Translations under genes and position numbers: made by a program | Part shown: positions 17,713 to 27,244 of the stretch, piece after piece | How positions within the stretch are numbered: position 1 is the first letter of the stretch | Layout: each line of letters starts with the position of its first letter | The notes under the pieces: model-generated | What the model was told of the DNA's origin: nothing | The model's database searches: none | Seen by the model: the letters and a program-made list of their open reading frames with translations, nothing else | From: CAWANF01 sp963783355 | GTDB taxonomy: Bacteria > Bacteroidota > Rhodothermia > Balneolales > DATFMH01 | Direction: 5' to 3' | DNA length: 64,000 nucleotides | NCBI GenBank assembly: GCA_963783355.1 | Contig: CAWANF010000012.1 | Location: 1 to 64,000, forward strand

Positions 17713-18741
17713 ATGAATAAGGAAACATCCGGACAACATTTAAAGATCGGACTGGCACTGGGCAGCGGATCGGCCCGCGGGCTTGCCCATATTGGCGTCA
17801 TTAAAGCGCTTGAAGAAGAACATATCAAAATAGATTACATTGCCGGAACCAGTATAGGCGCTTTAATCGGAGCTGCCTATGCCGGAGGTGAAATGGATCG
17901 TTTTGAAAAATTTTTATATACCGTAGACTGGAAGACGATTGCCTCTTATTGTGATTTCGTTTTCCCGAGAAAAGGACTTCTCCAGGGACAGAAAATCAAT
18001 CAATTATTTGACAACTTTCTGACGCATAAAACATTTGAAGAAACAAAAATACCATTTGTTGCCGTAGCAACCGATTTGGTAACCGGAGAAGAAGTGATTT
18101 TAAAATCCGGTGATTTAATACAGGCGGTCAGGGCCAGCATTTCACTACCAGGTGTTTTTCAGCCTGTAAAATACAACGGAAGCTACCTGGTCGATGGCGG
18201 TTTAGTCAATCCTGTTCCTGCCAATATTGTCAAAGCTATGGGTGCCGATATTGTGATTGCCGTGGATTTATCAAGAACTCCCACAATCAAAAACACCGAT
18301 AAAAAGCGTTTAAAAACAATTCGGAAAAAAAAATCCGACAAATCAACCAAAATCAAAAAAAAGAAACAAAACGATACGCATTCCCGATGGGTCTTCAAAA
18401 AGCTGGAGTCGAAATATAAGTCTGTGAAACAAAGTCTCAGTTCCTGGAAAGACGATTCACAATCAGACGAACTGGAAGAACCCAATATCTTTGATGTGAT
18501 GGCAAACTCGCTGAACATAATGAGCTATCAGATCACTCAAAAAAACCTGGAATATTACCGGCCGGACATACTTCTTCAACCAGAAATCAGTGATATTGGC
18601 CTGTTTGATTATGATGAAGCTCATGCCATAATCGAAGAAGGATATAATCAAACAAAAGAAAACATCCATAAAATTATTGGTTTGCTGGAATCTATGACCA
18701 GCAATGAGTTAAGCCAGCAAACACAAACCCAGCCATCCTAA
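17713..18741 (+). CDS. Patatin-like phospholipase (RssA/YchK-like) with a lysine-rich insert
   Basis: A 342-residue alpha/beta hydrolase with a Ser-Asp dyad. The oxyanion loop GSGSARG is at residues 17-23, nucleophile Ser in GTSIG near 50, and catalytic Asp in VDGGLVNP near 160. Between the core and a C-terminal helical part there is a strongly basic stretch (about residues 190-225), with runs such as IRKKKSDKSTKIKKKKQ, not found in typical short patatins. It may contact acidic lipids or nucleic acid; that is inference. The protein lacks a signal peptide and is expected in the cytoplasm or at the inner membrane. Confidence 0.9.
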   Translation: MNKETSGQHLKIGLALGSGSARGLAHIGVIKALEEEHIKIDYIAGTSIGALIGAAYAGGEMDRFEKFLYTVDWKTIASYCDFVFPRKGLLQGQKINQLFDNFLTHKTFEETKIPFVAVATDLVTGEEVILKSGDLIQAVRASISLPGVFQPVKYNGSYLVDGGLVNPVPANIVKAMGADIVIAVDLSRTPTIKNTDKKRLKTIRKKKSDKSTKIKKKKQNDTHSRWVFKKLESKYKSVKQSLSSWKDDSQSDELEEPNIFDVMANSLNIMSYQITQKNLEYYRPDILLQPEISDIGLFDYDEAHAIIEEGYNQTKENIHKIIGLLESMTSNELSQQTQTQPS

Positions 18742-18997
18742 AAGAACTATTTTCAGTAACAAACACTGCCCCGTGAACTCCTGATCAGTAGAAATGGTTA
18801 TCTTACAAGAGGTAAGAGAAGCATGTCCATATTTTCATCAGGAAGACTTTTTTTAAAAAAATAGTTTGTGGATTTGGATAACCGGTTTTTTTACTACTTC
18901 TTCGTTCTTCTGTCCTTTGATATATCAAAAATTATCAGACGTTAAATCGTAAAAAATAATTAACTCTTAGTTTAAACAGGTGAAAAGGAGGGTCCAA

Positions 18998-19423
18998 ATG
19001 TCTCCGTCAGATGATTCGAAAACTAAAGATATCGGTTTGTTAATTCTTCGGCTCGGTATAGGCTTTATGTTCATTTTCTATCATGGATGGCCCAAATTAA
19101 CGGGCGGACCAGCGATGTGGAAACAGTTAGGGCAAAGCATGGAATTATTCGGAGTCACATCACTGCCCGGAATGTGGGGATTAGCATCCGGGATAGTTGA
19201 ATTCATAGGGGGAATTTTAATGGTATTCGGGTTATTCTTTCGTCCCGCTACATTCCTGTTAACCATTAACATGTTTGTAGCTTCCGTTACCATCATCAGT
19301 ACCGGCAGAGGAATGTTTACCTATCCGGTGGAAGTTGGAATCCTGATGCTGAGCCTGATTTTTATCGGCCCGGGTGAATTCAGCATCGATCAATGGAGAG
19401 CTAACCGCAAATACTATAACTAA
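18998..19423 (+). CDS. DoxX-family membrane protein
   Basis: A 141-residue protein with four transmembrane helices and the family start DIGLLILRLGIGFMFIFYHG and FIGGILMVFGLFFRPA. The start at 18998 is preferred to a GTG at 18980, because AAGGAGGG lies 6 bases upstream of this ATG. DoxX/YphA proteins are quinone- or redox-associated membrane proteins of uncertain activity. It converges with the phosphatase gene; the two stops are 6 bp apart. A second DoxX gene lies at 21310. Confidence 0.85.
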   Translation: MSPSDDSKTKDIGLLILRLGIGFMFIFYHGWPKLTGGPAMWKQLGQSMELFGVTSLPGMWGLASGIVEFIGGILMVFGLFFRPATFLLTINMFVASVTIISTGRGMFTYPVEVGILMLSLIFIGPGEFSIDQWRANRKYYN

Positions 19424-19429
19424 ACGTTC

Positions 19430-21061
19430 CTATTTTTGATAAAAGGATGTCAAAACACGGCCGGTTGACGAATTGGGCTCACTTATTTTTAACAAGAAAG
19501 CCAGGGTTGTTGCAATGTCTGGAATGACGGATTCTTCATGACTTTCACCATGCCGGACATGCCAGCCCCAAAACAGTAACGGTACATGTGTGTCATATAA
19601 ATATGGGGAACCATGTGTTGTACCCAAACGGCTTTTATTGATATATCCCGGTTCATAAACCAGCATAATATCCCCGCTTCTGGATGGTAAATACCCGTTT
19701 TGAACCTGCATACCCGGAAATTTCGTATAGTTTTGTGTTTGCAGTTGATTTGCGGAATACACAAAACGGATATGAGGATATTTATATAGCCATGTTACCA
19801 GATCATTTACCACCCCATTTTTGTCCAGTTTCAATTTAGAAATCAACGTATCATTGAGGTAGATTTGCTGATTCATAAACACCCTGATTAAGGAGTTATT
19901 CCCGTATTTATACTGGAATTGCTCTTTAATGGATTGAACTAATTTATGTTCATCGAAGCGTCCTGACGGGATATGATGTTCTTCCAGGTATTCGGGAATC
20001 GTTGCCCCTCCATGATCGGCAGTAAGAAACAATAAGATATCATCTTGTTTAAAATGCTTATCCAGAAAATCGAGGAAATCGGCAATCTGTCTATCAAGGC
20101 GCAGGTACGTATCTTCAGTTTCTATGGAATTCGGGCCGAAATTATGTCCGACATAATCGGTTGAAGAAAAACTCACGCACAGAAAATCAGTAACATCATC
20201 GTTGCCCAGGCCTTCATTCATAATAGCCTCTTTTGCAAATTCTTCAGTTAGTTTGTTTCCCCAGGGAGTAGCAGGAATTAATCCATAATTCGTCTTTTTT
20301 CTTTTTAAAACATGTGGAAATACCGGTTTCTTTTCTCCGGACAAAGGCTGTTCAAATCCTTCGTCATCCTTCGTTGATTCGGTATATTCCGAAATAGGCA
20401 AAAGGGGCTTCCATCCTGTTTCCAAATACTGATCAGGTAATTTTTGATCATTAAATCGCCTCACCCAAGCCGGTAAAGATGACATGTAATAGCTGCTGCT
20501 TATCCATTTCCCCGTTTTTGAATCATACCAAAATGCGGCATTGGCGCTATGTCCCGCAGGTAAGATAGCACTCCGATCCTTTATCGCAATTCCGACCACT
20601 TTACTTTCATAGTTGGTTGCATAACGTAATTCATCCGTTATGGTCGAAGATTTGAGATAATGGGGCGAAGCCTGTCCGTTTTTGGTTGCCGTTCCAATTC
20701 CGCGGACCAAAGTATCAGATACACAGTAAATTGATTCCCCGGTTTGCCGGTCAAACCAATTGTTAGCGGCAATACCATGATAAGCCGGCGTCGTTCCGGT
20801 ATATATGGAAGCATGGCCCGGTCCCGTGTACGTCGGCACATAATTATAATGGGTATTTGAATAGAAAAAACCCTCACCGATCAGACGTTTAAATCCTTTT
20901 TGGGAATATTTATCCCAATAACGATAGATATAATCGTATCTCATCTGATCAACTACTATTCCAATTACCAATTTTGGCCGTTCTTGTGAATTCTGCGCAG
21001 TCGCCTTATATGATATAGATAAAAAAAGGAACAGCAGAATGGCTCTACCAATTCGTTTCAT
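19430..21061 (-). CDS. PafA-like exported alkaline phosphatase
   Basis: A 543-residue enzyme with a signal peptide ending in ATAQ (about residue 23). It has the metal-binding Asp in GIVVDQMRYDY, the nucleophile Thr79 in TYTGPGHAS, LTADHGG and the C-terminal THGSPYLYD, all as in the calcium-independent phosphatase PafA of the Flavobacteria. The family releases phosphate from many organic esters in the periplasm or outside. The length is typical. It lies between two DoxX genes; no pho box was recognised. Confidence 0.9.
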   Translation of the reverse strand: MKRIGRAILLFLFLSISYKATAQNSQERPKLVIGIVVDQMRYDYIYRYWDKYSQKGFKRLIGEGFFYSNTHYNYVPTYTGPGHASIYTGTTPAYHGIAANNWFDRQTGESIYCVSDTLVRGIGTATKNGQASPHYLKSSTITDELRYATNYESKVVGIAIKDRSAILPAGHSANAAFWYDSKTGKWISSSYYMSSLPAWVRRFNDQKLPDQYLETGWKPLLPISEYTESTKDDEGFEQPLSGEKKPVFPHVLKRKKTNYGLIPATPWGNKLTEEFAKEAIMNEGLGNDDVTDFLCVSFSSTDYVGHNFGPNSIETEDTYLRLDRQIADFLDFLDKHFKQDDILLFLTADHGGATIPEYLEEHHIPSGRFDEHKLVQSIKEQFQYKYGNNSLIRVFMNQQIYLNDTLISKLKLDKNGVVNDLVTWLYKYPHIRFVYSANQLQTQNYTKFPGMQVQNGYLPSRSGDIMLVYEPGYINKSRLGTTHGSPYLYDTHVPLLFWGWHVRHGESHEESVIPDIATTLAFLLKISEPNSSTGRVLTSFYQK

Positions 21062-21309
21062 AAATAAATATAGTTACGTCTCTCAATAGTCTGTTATGAT
21101 TTCAAATATAATGACTTGCAAGAAATAAAAGTACTGACTACTGACTACTGAGTTACTGAATGAAAAATGAAGTAAACAAACTATTTTATTTAATCTCTTA
21201 AATCAATTTCGTTAGCAGACTATTCCTGTTTGATTTAAATAAAAAATTAAACCATACTTAGGCAGAGATAACTGCCATCTGTGATTCCTAACCGGAATTG
21301 ACCAGGTTT

Positions 21310-21726
21310 ATGAGAGAAAGCGCAAAATATAACGACATCGGCATCCTGATAATCCGAATAGTATTGGGCTTATTCTTTGTTTTCCTTTACGGTGCACCGA
21401 GATTGTTAGACGGTCCGGAACGATGGCGGCTGGTAGGGCACGGAATGCATTACTTCGGCATCTATTTTTTGCCCGGAGTTTGGGGATTTATTGCCGTTTG
21501 TTCTGAATTTCTGGGCGGTATATTACTGATACTTGGACTTTATTTCAGGCAAGCATCCTTTTTCCTGTTCATGACCATGTTTGTCGCCTCGATCAGTGAA
21601 CTGGCAAACGGTGGAATTGCCGGGGCTGCCCATCCCATCGAACTCGCTTTCATCATGCTCAGCTTTTTGTTTACCGGTCCCGGCAAGCACAGCCTGGAAT
21701 ACAAATTCCAAAGGAGAAGAAGGTAA
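21310..21726 (+). CDS. DoxX-family membrane protein, second copy
   Basis: A 138-residue, four-helix paralogue of the protein at 18998-19423, sharing NDIGILIIRIVLGLFFVFLY, LPGVWGFIAV and LGGILLILGLYFRQA. The charged tail KFQRRRR ends it. The start at 21310 (MRESAK) is used; a TTG at 21298 is in frame. Function as uncertain as for its paralogue. Confidence 0.82.
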   Translation: MRESAKYNDIGILIIRIVLGLFFVFLYGAPRLLDGPERWRLVGHGMHYFGIYFLPGVWGFIAVCSEFLGGILLILGLYFRQASFFLFMTMFVASISELANGGIAGAAHPIELAFIMLSFLFTGPGKHSLEYKFQRRRR

Positions 21727-21753
21727 GGAAATTGTACCTCTTAAAAAAAATGG

Positions 21754-22125
21754 TCACACCAATTCCTTTCCAAAAGGGGTCAGTGCCAGAGACGCGAATT
21801 TCAGATGTTGTTTAGCAAATGGAATCCCGATAATAGTAATCGCTAATACAAAAGCCAGTACGAGGTGGGTCAGTGCAATCCAAAATCCGGCAACGAAAAT
21901 CCAAATGATATTCATGATAACACCGAGAACACCCGGCTCATTTCTCTTGTTTATCACTCTTACGCCAAAGGGAGCCAAACCCAAAATGGATAATTTTATG
22001 CATTGAATTCCAAATGGAATCCCAACAATGGTGAGACACAATACGATCCCTCCGAAAAAATATTCGATAAAGATTAACAAACCCCCACCAAAAATTATCC
22101 AGAGTACATTTCCAAGGAAACTCAT
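21754..22125 (-). CDS. YccF-family inner membrane protein
   Basis: A 123-residue protein with two copies of a hydrophobic repeat (VLCLTIVGIPFGIQCIKLS and VLAITIIGIPFAKQHLKFA), the mark of the YccF family (DUF307). Each repeat contains a G-I-P-F turn. Four helices are expected. Role unknown. It converges with the second DoxX gene. Confidence 0.9.
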   Translation of the reverse strand: MSFLGNVLWIIFGGGLLIFIEYFFGGIVLCLTIVGIPFGIQCIKLSILGLAPFGVRVINKRNEPGVLGVIMNIIWIFVAGFWIALTHLVLAFVLAITIIGIPFAKQHLKFASLALTPFGKELV

Positions 22126-22397
22126 ACAGTAAGCCTTTTTTTTAAAAACATTTATTGAATTAAATTCCGTTTATTCTACGATTTGAAAGACCATCGGTTT
22201 CATTCAGCGATAATTATAAAAAATCAAACTTATTTTTATTTGATACGTACAGTTATTTTATGATGATTCGAATGTGTGGATAATTCATAATTTTTAAATG
22301 GTGAAATTCAAAAATTAGAGATATTCTACTTTATTACAACGAGATAGTGTATTATCTATATCCATATACTTTATAAGTACATTGCACTCTTGAACTA

Positions 22398-25115
22398 ATG
22401 ATTGGCGCAGCTTTGAAAAAGCTTTTAGGAAACGACATCTATATAATAATAGCAGGCCTCCTTGGCCTGGTTGTGTTTTTTGTCTTTTATCCGAGGCAAA
22501 ATCCTGAAAGCGCCGTATCTCTGTCGATGTCTTCCGAACAGGCCATCAACCGTGCAAAAGACATCCTGGAAACCAACAAATACAATACGACCTCCTTACA
22601 TGCTGTTGCCAAGCTTCGTCGTGAAAGCAGCCTGCTGGACACCCTGGATGATAAATTCGGACGCAAAAAAGTAACAGAACTTTTCAAACAAAACGGCCTT
22701 GAACAATTACCGGCATACTACTGGCGGATTCAGTGGTTTGAAAATGAAACGGATACCAAATCTTCCGAAGTTCAAATTGGATACAGCAGCGGTGAAAATG
22801 AGAATCCTCAAAATCCTGATGCTCCGCTTTATACACTTGGACTCACCCTGAACGGGCAATTATGGAAACTTACTAAATCACATAATAACCGCAGAAGATA
22901 CGATCAGGTTAACAAAAAGGCTTTTACATTTGCTGTTAAAAACAGTATCAAACCCGATTCTCTGCAGTGGTTTTCTGAACAGGATTTTTTCAAAAATATT
23001 GATGACACCAGCCTCGCCGCGCATTTGTTATTCGCCTATAACCGGTTTACACAAAAAATAAGACGCCGGACTGTTTCAACAATCGATCCCAGGCAGCTTG
23101 AATGGGCTTTGCAAAACAACCATGATGTACTTATAAGCAGGGAGACGACCGCTCTGATGGCCCGTTATTATCTCCAGTTTACACCGTGGAAAGATCAAAC
23201 ATTCAAGGTAGATACGGTCATTACCGTCGCCGGAACCGACGGTTTAGTAGCCCGTGTTCGCTTTTCGCTTAATAAACCAATAAACGGGCAAAAAATAGAA
23301 CCCTATGTTGATATTACTGCCGGAGGCGGACTAATTGAAATGGATGCCGCTTTTAATAATTCTCATAAGGCTGCATTCAATTGGAAACAAATTCTGCCGC
23401 TCATCATCAGCATCAGCACGTTCTTCCTGTTATTCCTGTTTATTGCGTTCGTTTTTATCCGGAAGATTGATGCAAAATTATTCGACTCGCGAACGGCCAT
23501 TACCGTAGGCGTTATTGGCTGGTTTCTGGCCTCAGCGCAAATTTTAATGGGTGTTTTGTACCCGTTTCCAACACTGGATCAATTCACGTCATTCGTGTTT
23601 TACCTGAAAATAGTGGCTATTCCTTTATTTATCGGCCTGATGGGTGCCTTCGTGATGTTTTTCTCATTTGGTACTGGTGAATCGATAGTCCGTACGGTGC
23701 TGCCATCCAAAATCGAGACATTTTCGATGGCTATTCGCGGATATTTCCACAACAGGATCATGGGACATGTGATGATTCGTGCCGTGAGCCTGGCTATGAT
23801 TCTAAGTGGCCTATTTACCATCATTCTCTACTATTTGCCACATATTCACTTGTATTCGGCTGACTCGGGAAGTGTGTTTTCCGCCGATAAAGTGTTGTTC
23901 CCATTTATCTCCATTTTAACCAGTTATTCGTATTTAGCATTACTCACAGGGTTCATCGTCATTTTGGGTATGACGTCTTATGCTTATCATTTTGTCCCCA
24001 AAGGCTGGTCTATATTATTAACCGGTACCATTTTCGGAGCCTTACTGTCTGTTGTTCCTATTTCAACGACTTTCTCGGTTTCCTGGATATTAGGCGGCTT
24101 AATTGGCTTTTTACTGACTTATATCTATTGGCGTTTTGATTTTCTGACCTCGGTCACCAGCGGAATGTTGTTTTTCCTGCTGTTTGAATCTTCTTCTGGG
24201 TGGCTGATAGACCGATCACCTGATCTTCTCAGCTCCATTCTTATTTTTATGTTTATCGCAGCCATATTAGTATTAGGATTCTGGGGAATCTCCAGTCAAA
24301 ATACAGGTGAAGCAATCCCGAAATATGTTCCTCGTTATGTTGAAGAGTTAACCCAGCGGGAACGTATGGAACGGGAACTCGAAATCGCCCGATCCGTTCA
24401 AACGTCATTCCTGCCACGGAAAAATCCCGTACTCAAAGGATTTGAAATTTCGGCCATTTGCCATTCCGCCCTTGAAGTCGGTGGTGATTATTATGATTTC
24501 GTCGAATTAGGTGACGGAAGAATAGGAGTGGCAATAGCGGATGTCAGCGGCAAAGGAATACAGGCCGCTTTTTACATGACCTTATTAAAAGGATTTCTGC
24601 AAAGCCTGTGCCATCAAATCGAATCACCGGCCGAACTTTTATGCCACATCAATAAACTGTTCTATCAAAATTCGGAACGCGGGACATTCATATCTATGAT
24701 TTACGGTATTCTGGATTCTAACGAGAACACATTCACATTTGCCCGGGCCGGACATAATCCACTGGTTTACAAATCTTCTTCTCAAAACAAGGCCAGGATT
24801 TATACTCCTTCTGGACTCGCATTAGGCATGATCGGTGACGGATTCTTTGGTGAACATATCACCGATGCAACGATTAATCTCATGGAAGGCGACGTTATTA
24901 CATTGTACACCGACGGATATTCCGAAGCTATGAATAGCAGTAAGGAGCAATTTGGAGATGAAGAACTTGTGGAAGCCATCGAAAATTATGCTGAAGGCAG
25001 CCCGAAACAAATTATCAGCCAGATAACCAATACTGTAAACCAATTTGTAAACGGCGCCCATCAACATGACGACATGACCATCGTTGTTTTGAAATCCAAT
25101 GAAAACGGTAGCTGA
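22398..25115 (+). CDS. Polytopic membrane PP2C/SpoIIE-type serine phosphatase
   Basis: A 905-residue signalling protein. One helix near residue 12-28 is followed by an extracytoplasmic domain of about 300 residues, then roughly ten helices (about 333-640), and a cytoplasmic SpoIIE phosphatase domain (about 660-900). This has ARSVQTSFLPRKNP, EVGGDYYDF, VAIADVSGKGIQAAFYM, FARAGHNP and ITLYTDGYSEAMN, so the metal-binding aspartates are present. Such RsbU-like enzymes dephosphorylate an anti-sigma factor antagonist. No antagonist or kinase gene is nearby, so the target must be elsewhere. The N-terminal sensor is not recognised. Confidence 0.88.
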   Translation: MIGAALKKLLGNDIYIIIAGLLGLVVFFVFYPRQNPESAVSLSMSSEQAINRAKDILETNKYNTTSLHAVAKLRRESSLLDTLDDKFGRKKVTELFKQNGLEQLPAYYWRIQWFENETDTKSSEVQIGYSSGENENPQNPDAPLYTLGLTLNGQLWKLTKSHNNRRRYDQVNKKAFTFAVKNSIKPDSLQWFSEQDFFKNIDDTSLAAHLLFAYNRFTQKIRRRTVSTIDPRQLEWALQNNHDVLISRETTALMARYYLQFTPWKDQTFKVDTVITVAGTDGLVARVRFSLNKPINGQKIEPYVDITAGGGLIEMDAAFNNSHKAAFNWKQILPLIISISTFFLLFLFIAFVFIRKIDAKLFDSRTAITVGVIGWFLASAQILMGVLYPFPTLDQFTSFVFYLKIVAIPLFIGLMGAFVMFFSFGTGESIVRTVLPSKIETFSMAIRGYFHNRIMGHVMIRAVSLAMILSGLFTIILYYLPHIHLYSADSGSVFSADKVLFPFISILTSYSYLALLTGFIVILGMTSYAYHFVPKGWSILLTGTIFGALLSVVPISTTFSVSWILGGLIGFLLTYIYWRFDFLTSVTSGMLFFLLFESSSGWLIDRSPDLLSSILIFMFIAAILVLGFWGISSQNTGEAIPKYVPRYVEELTQRERMERELEIARSVQTSFLPRKNPVLKGFEISAICHSALEVGGDYYDFVELGDGRIGVAIADVSGKGIQAAFYMTLLKGFLQSLCHQIESPAELLCHINKLFYQNSERGTFISMIYGILDSNENTFTFARAGHNPLVYKSSSQNKARIYTPSGLALGMIGDGFFGEHITDATINLMEGDVITLYTDGYSEAMNSSKEQFGDEELVEAIENYAEGSPKQIISQITNTVNQFVNGAHQHDDMTIVVLKSNENGS

Positions 25116-25318
25116 TTTACATTAAACACCTTTTGCCTTATTCATCGTTTTTATTGCGATTTATGCCTTTTCAGGAAAACGATTTTGTATTTAAGAGTTT
25201 GCTATCTTATTATTCTTTATAGCAATTTCTAGTATGTATGAAACACCATTTAACGCGTTTCAATCGAGAGATTTTTATTATAATTATTTGTTGTTTAACT
25301 ATTTAAAGAGAAGATATT

Positions 25319-26590
25319 ATGAATGCGGAACAAGCAGTATCACTCATCAAATCTAACGATCGTGTATTTATTCACGGTGCCGCAGCCACGCCTCAACGAC
25401 TCGTCAATGCCATGACCAAAAGAGCCAGTGAATTGAAATGTGTGGAAATCGTTTCCATCCACACCGAAGGCGACGCACCATATACTGCCCCTGAATACAG
25501 CGAAAGTTTTTGTACCAATTGTATGTTCATTGGGTCTAATGTCAGAAAAGCCATTGCAAATGGACGTGGAGATTATATTCCTGTTTTCTTAAGTGAAGTA
25601 CCAGCCCTATTTCGCCGAAATATTTTACCGATCGATGTGGCACTCATTCAGGTTTCACCACCAGACCGGCATGGTTATTGTTCCCTGGGCGTTTCAGTTG
25701 ATGTGGCGAGAGCCGCCGTACAGGTAGCCAAAATCGTCATTGCACAGATAAATCCTCAAATGCCCAGAACACACGGCGACGGGCTCATCCACGTCAGTAA
25801 AATCGATGCCATGATCGAAGTTGATGAACCCATTCATGAATCCCCGCAAGCAGTTCTGGGAGAGGTCGAAATAGCTATCGGGCAAAATGTAGCCGGACTC
25901 GTGGAAGACGGCGCGACCCTTCAAATGGGCATCGGGGCTATTCCTGATGCTGTACTGGCATCTTTAACCAATCATAAGGACCTTGGAGTGCATACCGAAA
26001 TGTTTTCTGACGGCCTGATTGATTTGGTTGAAAAAGGAATTGTAAACGGTAAAAAGAAAAAAATTCACCCCGAAAAAATTGTCGCCAGTTTTGTAATGGG
26101 TACCCGCCGGGTATTCGATTTTATAGACGATAACCCCGTGGTCGCCATGCTTGACTCGGCTTATGTAAACGACACCGCCGTTATTCGGAGAAATCCAAAA
26201 GTTACGGCTGTAAACAGTGCCATCGAAATAGACCTCACCGGCCAAATTTGCGCCGATTCCATCGGTTCACGTTTGTATTCCGGTGTTGGCGGCCAGATGG
26301 ACTTCATTCGCGGCGCTTCGTTATCGGAAGGTGGTAAACCAATCATTGCGTTACCTTCGGTTACCAGCCATGGAGAATCCAGGATTGTCCCGTTCCTTAA
26401 AGAAGGAGCCGGTGTCGTCACAACACGCGCACATGCCCATTACATAGTTACCGAATACGGAGTCGCTAATCTGTATGGTAAGAACCTGAGACAACGGGCT
26501 AAAGCCTTAATCGATATCTCTCACCCCAACCATCGGGAAGATCTCGAGCGTCAGGCCTTCGATCGATATAAAGTTTTAACCCAATTCTAA
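25319..26590 (+). CDS. Acetyl-CoA hydrolase / 4-hydroxybutyrate CoA-transferase family protein
   Basis: A 423-residue enzyme of the Cat1/Cat2/AbfT family, which moves CoA between carboxylic acids. The active-site Glu lies in GVHTEMFSDG (about residue 226), the CoA-loop segment LQMGIGAIPDAVL precedes it, and SGVGGQMDFIRGA is the C-terminal family motif. The length fits the 4-hydroxybutyrate/butyrate CoA-transferase group rather than succinyl-CoA:acetate transferases of about 500 residues. It is monocistronic with a terminator. The exact acyl donor is not readable. Confidence 0.88.
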   Translation: MNAEQAVSLIKSNDRVFIHGAAATPQRLVNAMTKRASELKCVEIVSIHTEGDAPYTAPEYSESFCTNCMFIGSNVRKAIANGRGDYIPVFLSEVPALFRRNILPIDVALIQVSPPDRHGYCSLGVSVDVARAAVQVAKIVIAQINPQMPRTHGDGLIHVSKIDAMIEVDEPIHESPQAVLGEVEIAIGQNVAGLVEDGATLQMGIGAIPDAVLASLTNHKDLGVHTEMFSDGLIDLVEKGIVNGKKKKIHPEKIVASFVMGTRRVFDFIDDNPVVAMLDSAYVNDTAVIRRNPKVTAVNSAIEIDLTGQICADSIGSRLYSGVGGQMDFIRGASLSEGGKPIIALPSVTSHGESRIVPFLKEGAGVVTTRAHAHYIVTEYGVANLYGKNLRQRAKALIDISHPNHREDLERQAFDRYKVLTQF

Positions 26591-26599
26591 ATTTTGAAA

Positions 26600-26628
26600 A
26601 GCTCCGGAATCCCACCGGGGCTTTTTTT
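26600..26628 (+). terminator. Intrinsic terminator after the CoA-transferase gene
   Basis: AGCtCCGG pairs with CCGGgGCT across a 7-base loop and is followed by T7. Confidence 0.88.
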
Positions 26629-26761
26629 ATTCCTTCCTTTTTTACTGCCGATTTAAAACTTTTATTCCCGGCCCTTCGTCTTTAGATTAAATAAAGCAGC
26701 AATTAGCAAAACTCACGAACATCATGATTCACTACATTTCTTTCTGCTCATTGATCAACCT

Positions 26762-26845
26762 ATGACTGACGAGGATCAGGTACAAAAATTTATCGAAGGC
26801 GATATTTCCGCGTATCACAGAATACTTTGTCTGATTATGATTTAA
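26762..26845 (+). pseudogene. N-terminal remnant of an ECF sigma factor
   Basis: The 27-codon frame begins MTDEDQVQKFIEGDISAYHR and then breaks to LCLIMI and stop. The first 20 residues match the sigma-70 region 2 entry of ECF factors (a D-E-x-x-V-x-x-F-x-x-G-D-x-x-A-[FY] pattern). No continuation is seen in other frames before the hairpin at 26917. A decayed gene or a truncation; chance resemblance is possible because the piece is short. Confidence 0.45.
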
Positions 26846-27244
26846 GAAAAATCAATATGAAACAGGCCACAAGTAGAATCGCCGAAACAAAGTATTAAAA
26901 GTACTATTTGATTATAGGGCGTCGGATAATCTCCATAATATTCGGCGCTTTTTTTTATTAAGAAATGACCTGGTTAGTGTTAAAAATGGGAGTTCATAAA
27001 CCTGTTAAAAGATCAGAAATGTTTGAAATATATTTAACCTGTTGTTTGGACTCTGACTAAACATAAATACTTTTTTCAACCTGTTTAAATCCTAATCTTT
27101 TCGTATTTTTTGGGGCTTTTAGCGACCTCCGGAAAAAGAATATAATTTTGAACTGATTTAACAGTTATTCTTTAACGCTGACACCAAGGGTGTGTATGCC
27201 GCACAGAAAACACAGAAAAAATTGTTTACATATTAAAAATCATC
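26846..27244. other. Gene-poor gap upstream of isocitrate dehydrogenase
   Basis: Apart from the hairpin at 26917-26954, no ORF or RNA is recognised. The stretch next to the dehydrogenase start contains a degenerate cacagaaaacacagaaa motif of the kind seen in other gaps. Confidence 0.5.
26917..26954 (+). terminator. Terminator-like hairpin with T-run
   Basis: GCGTCGGATAAT pairs with ATATTCGGCGC (G-U pairs included) and is followed by T8. It lies after the sigma factor remnant and may be its former terminator. Confidence 0.6.
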
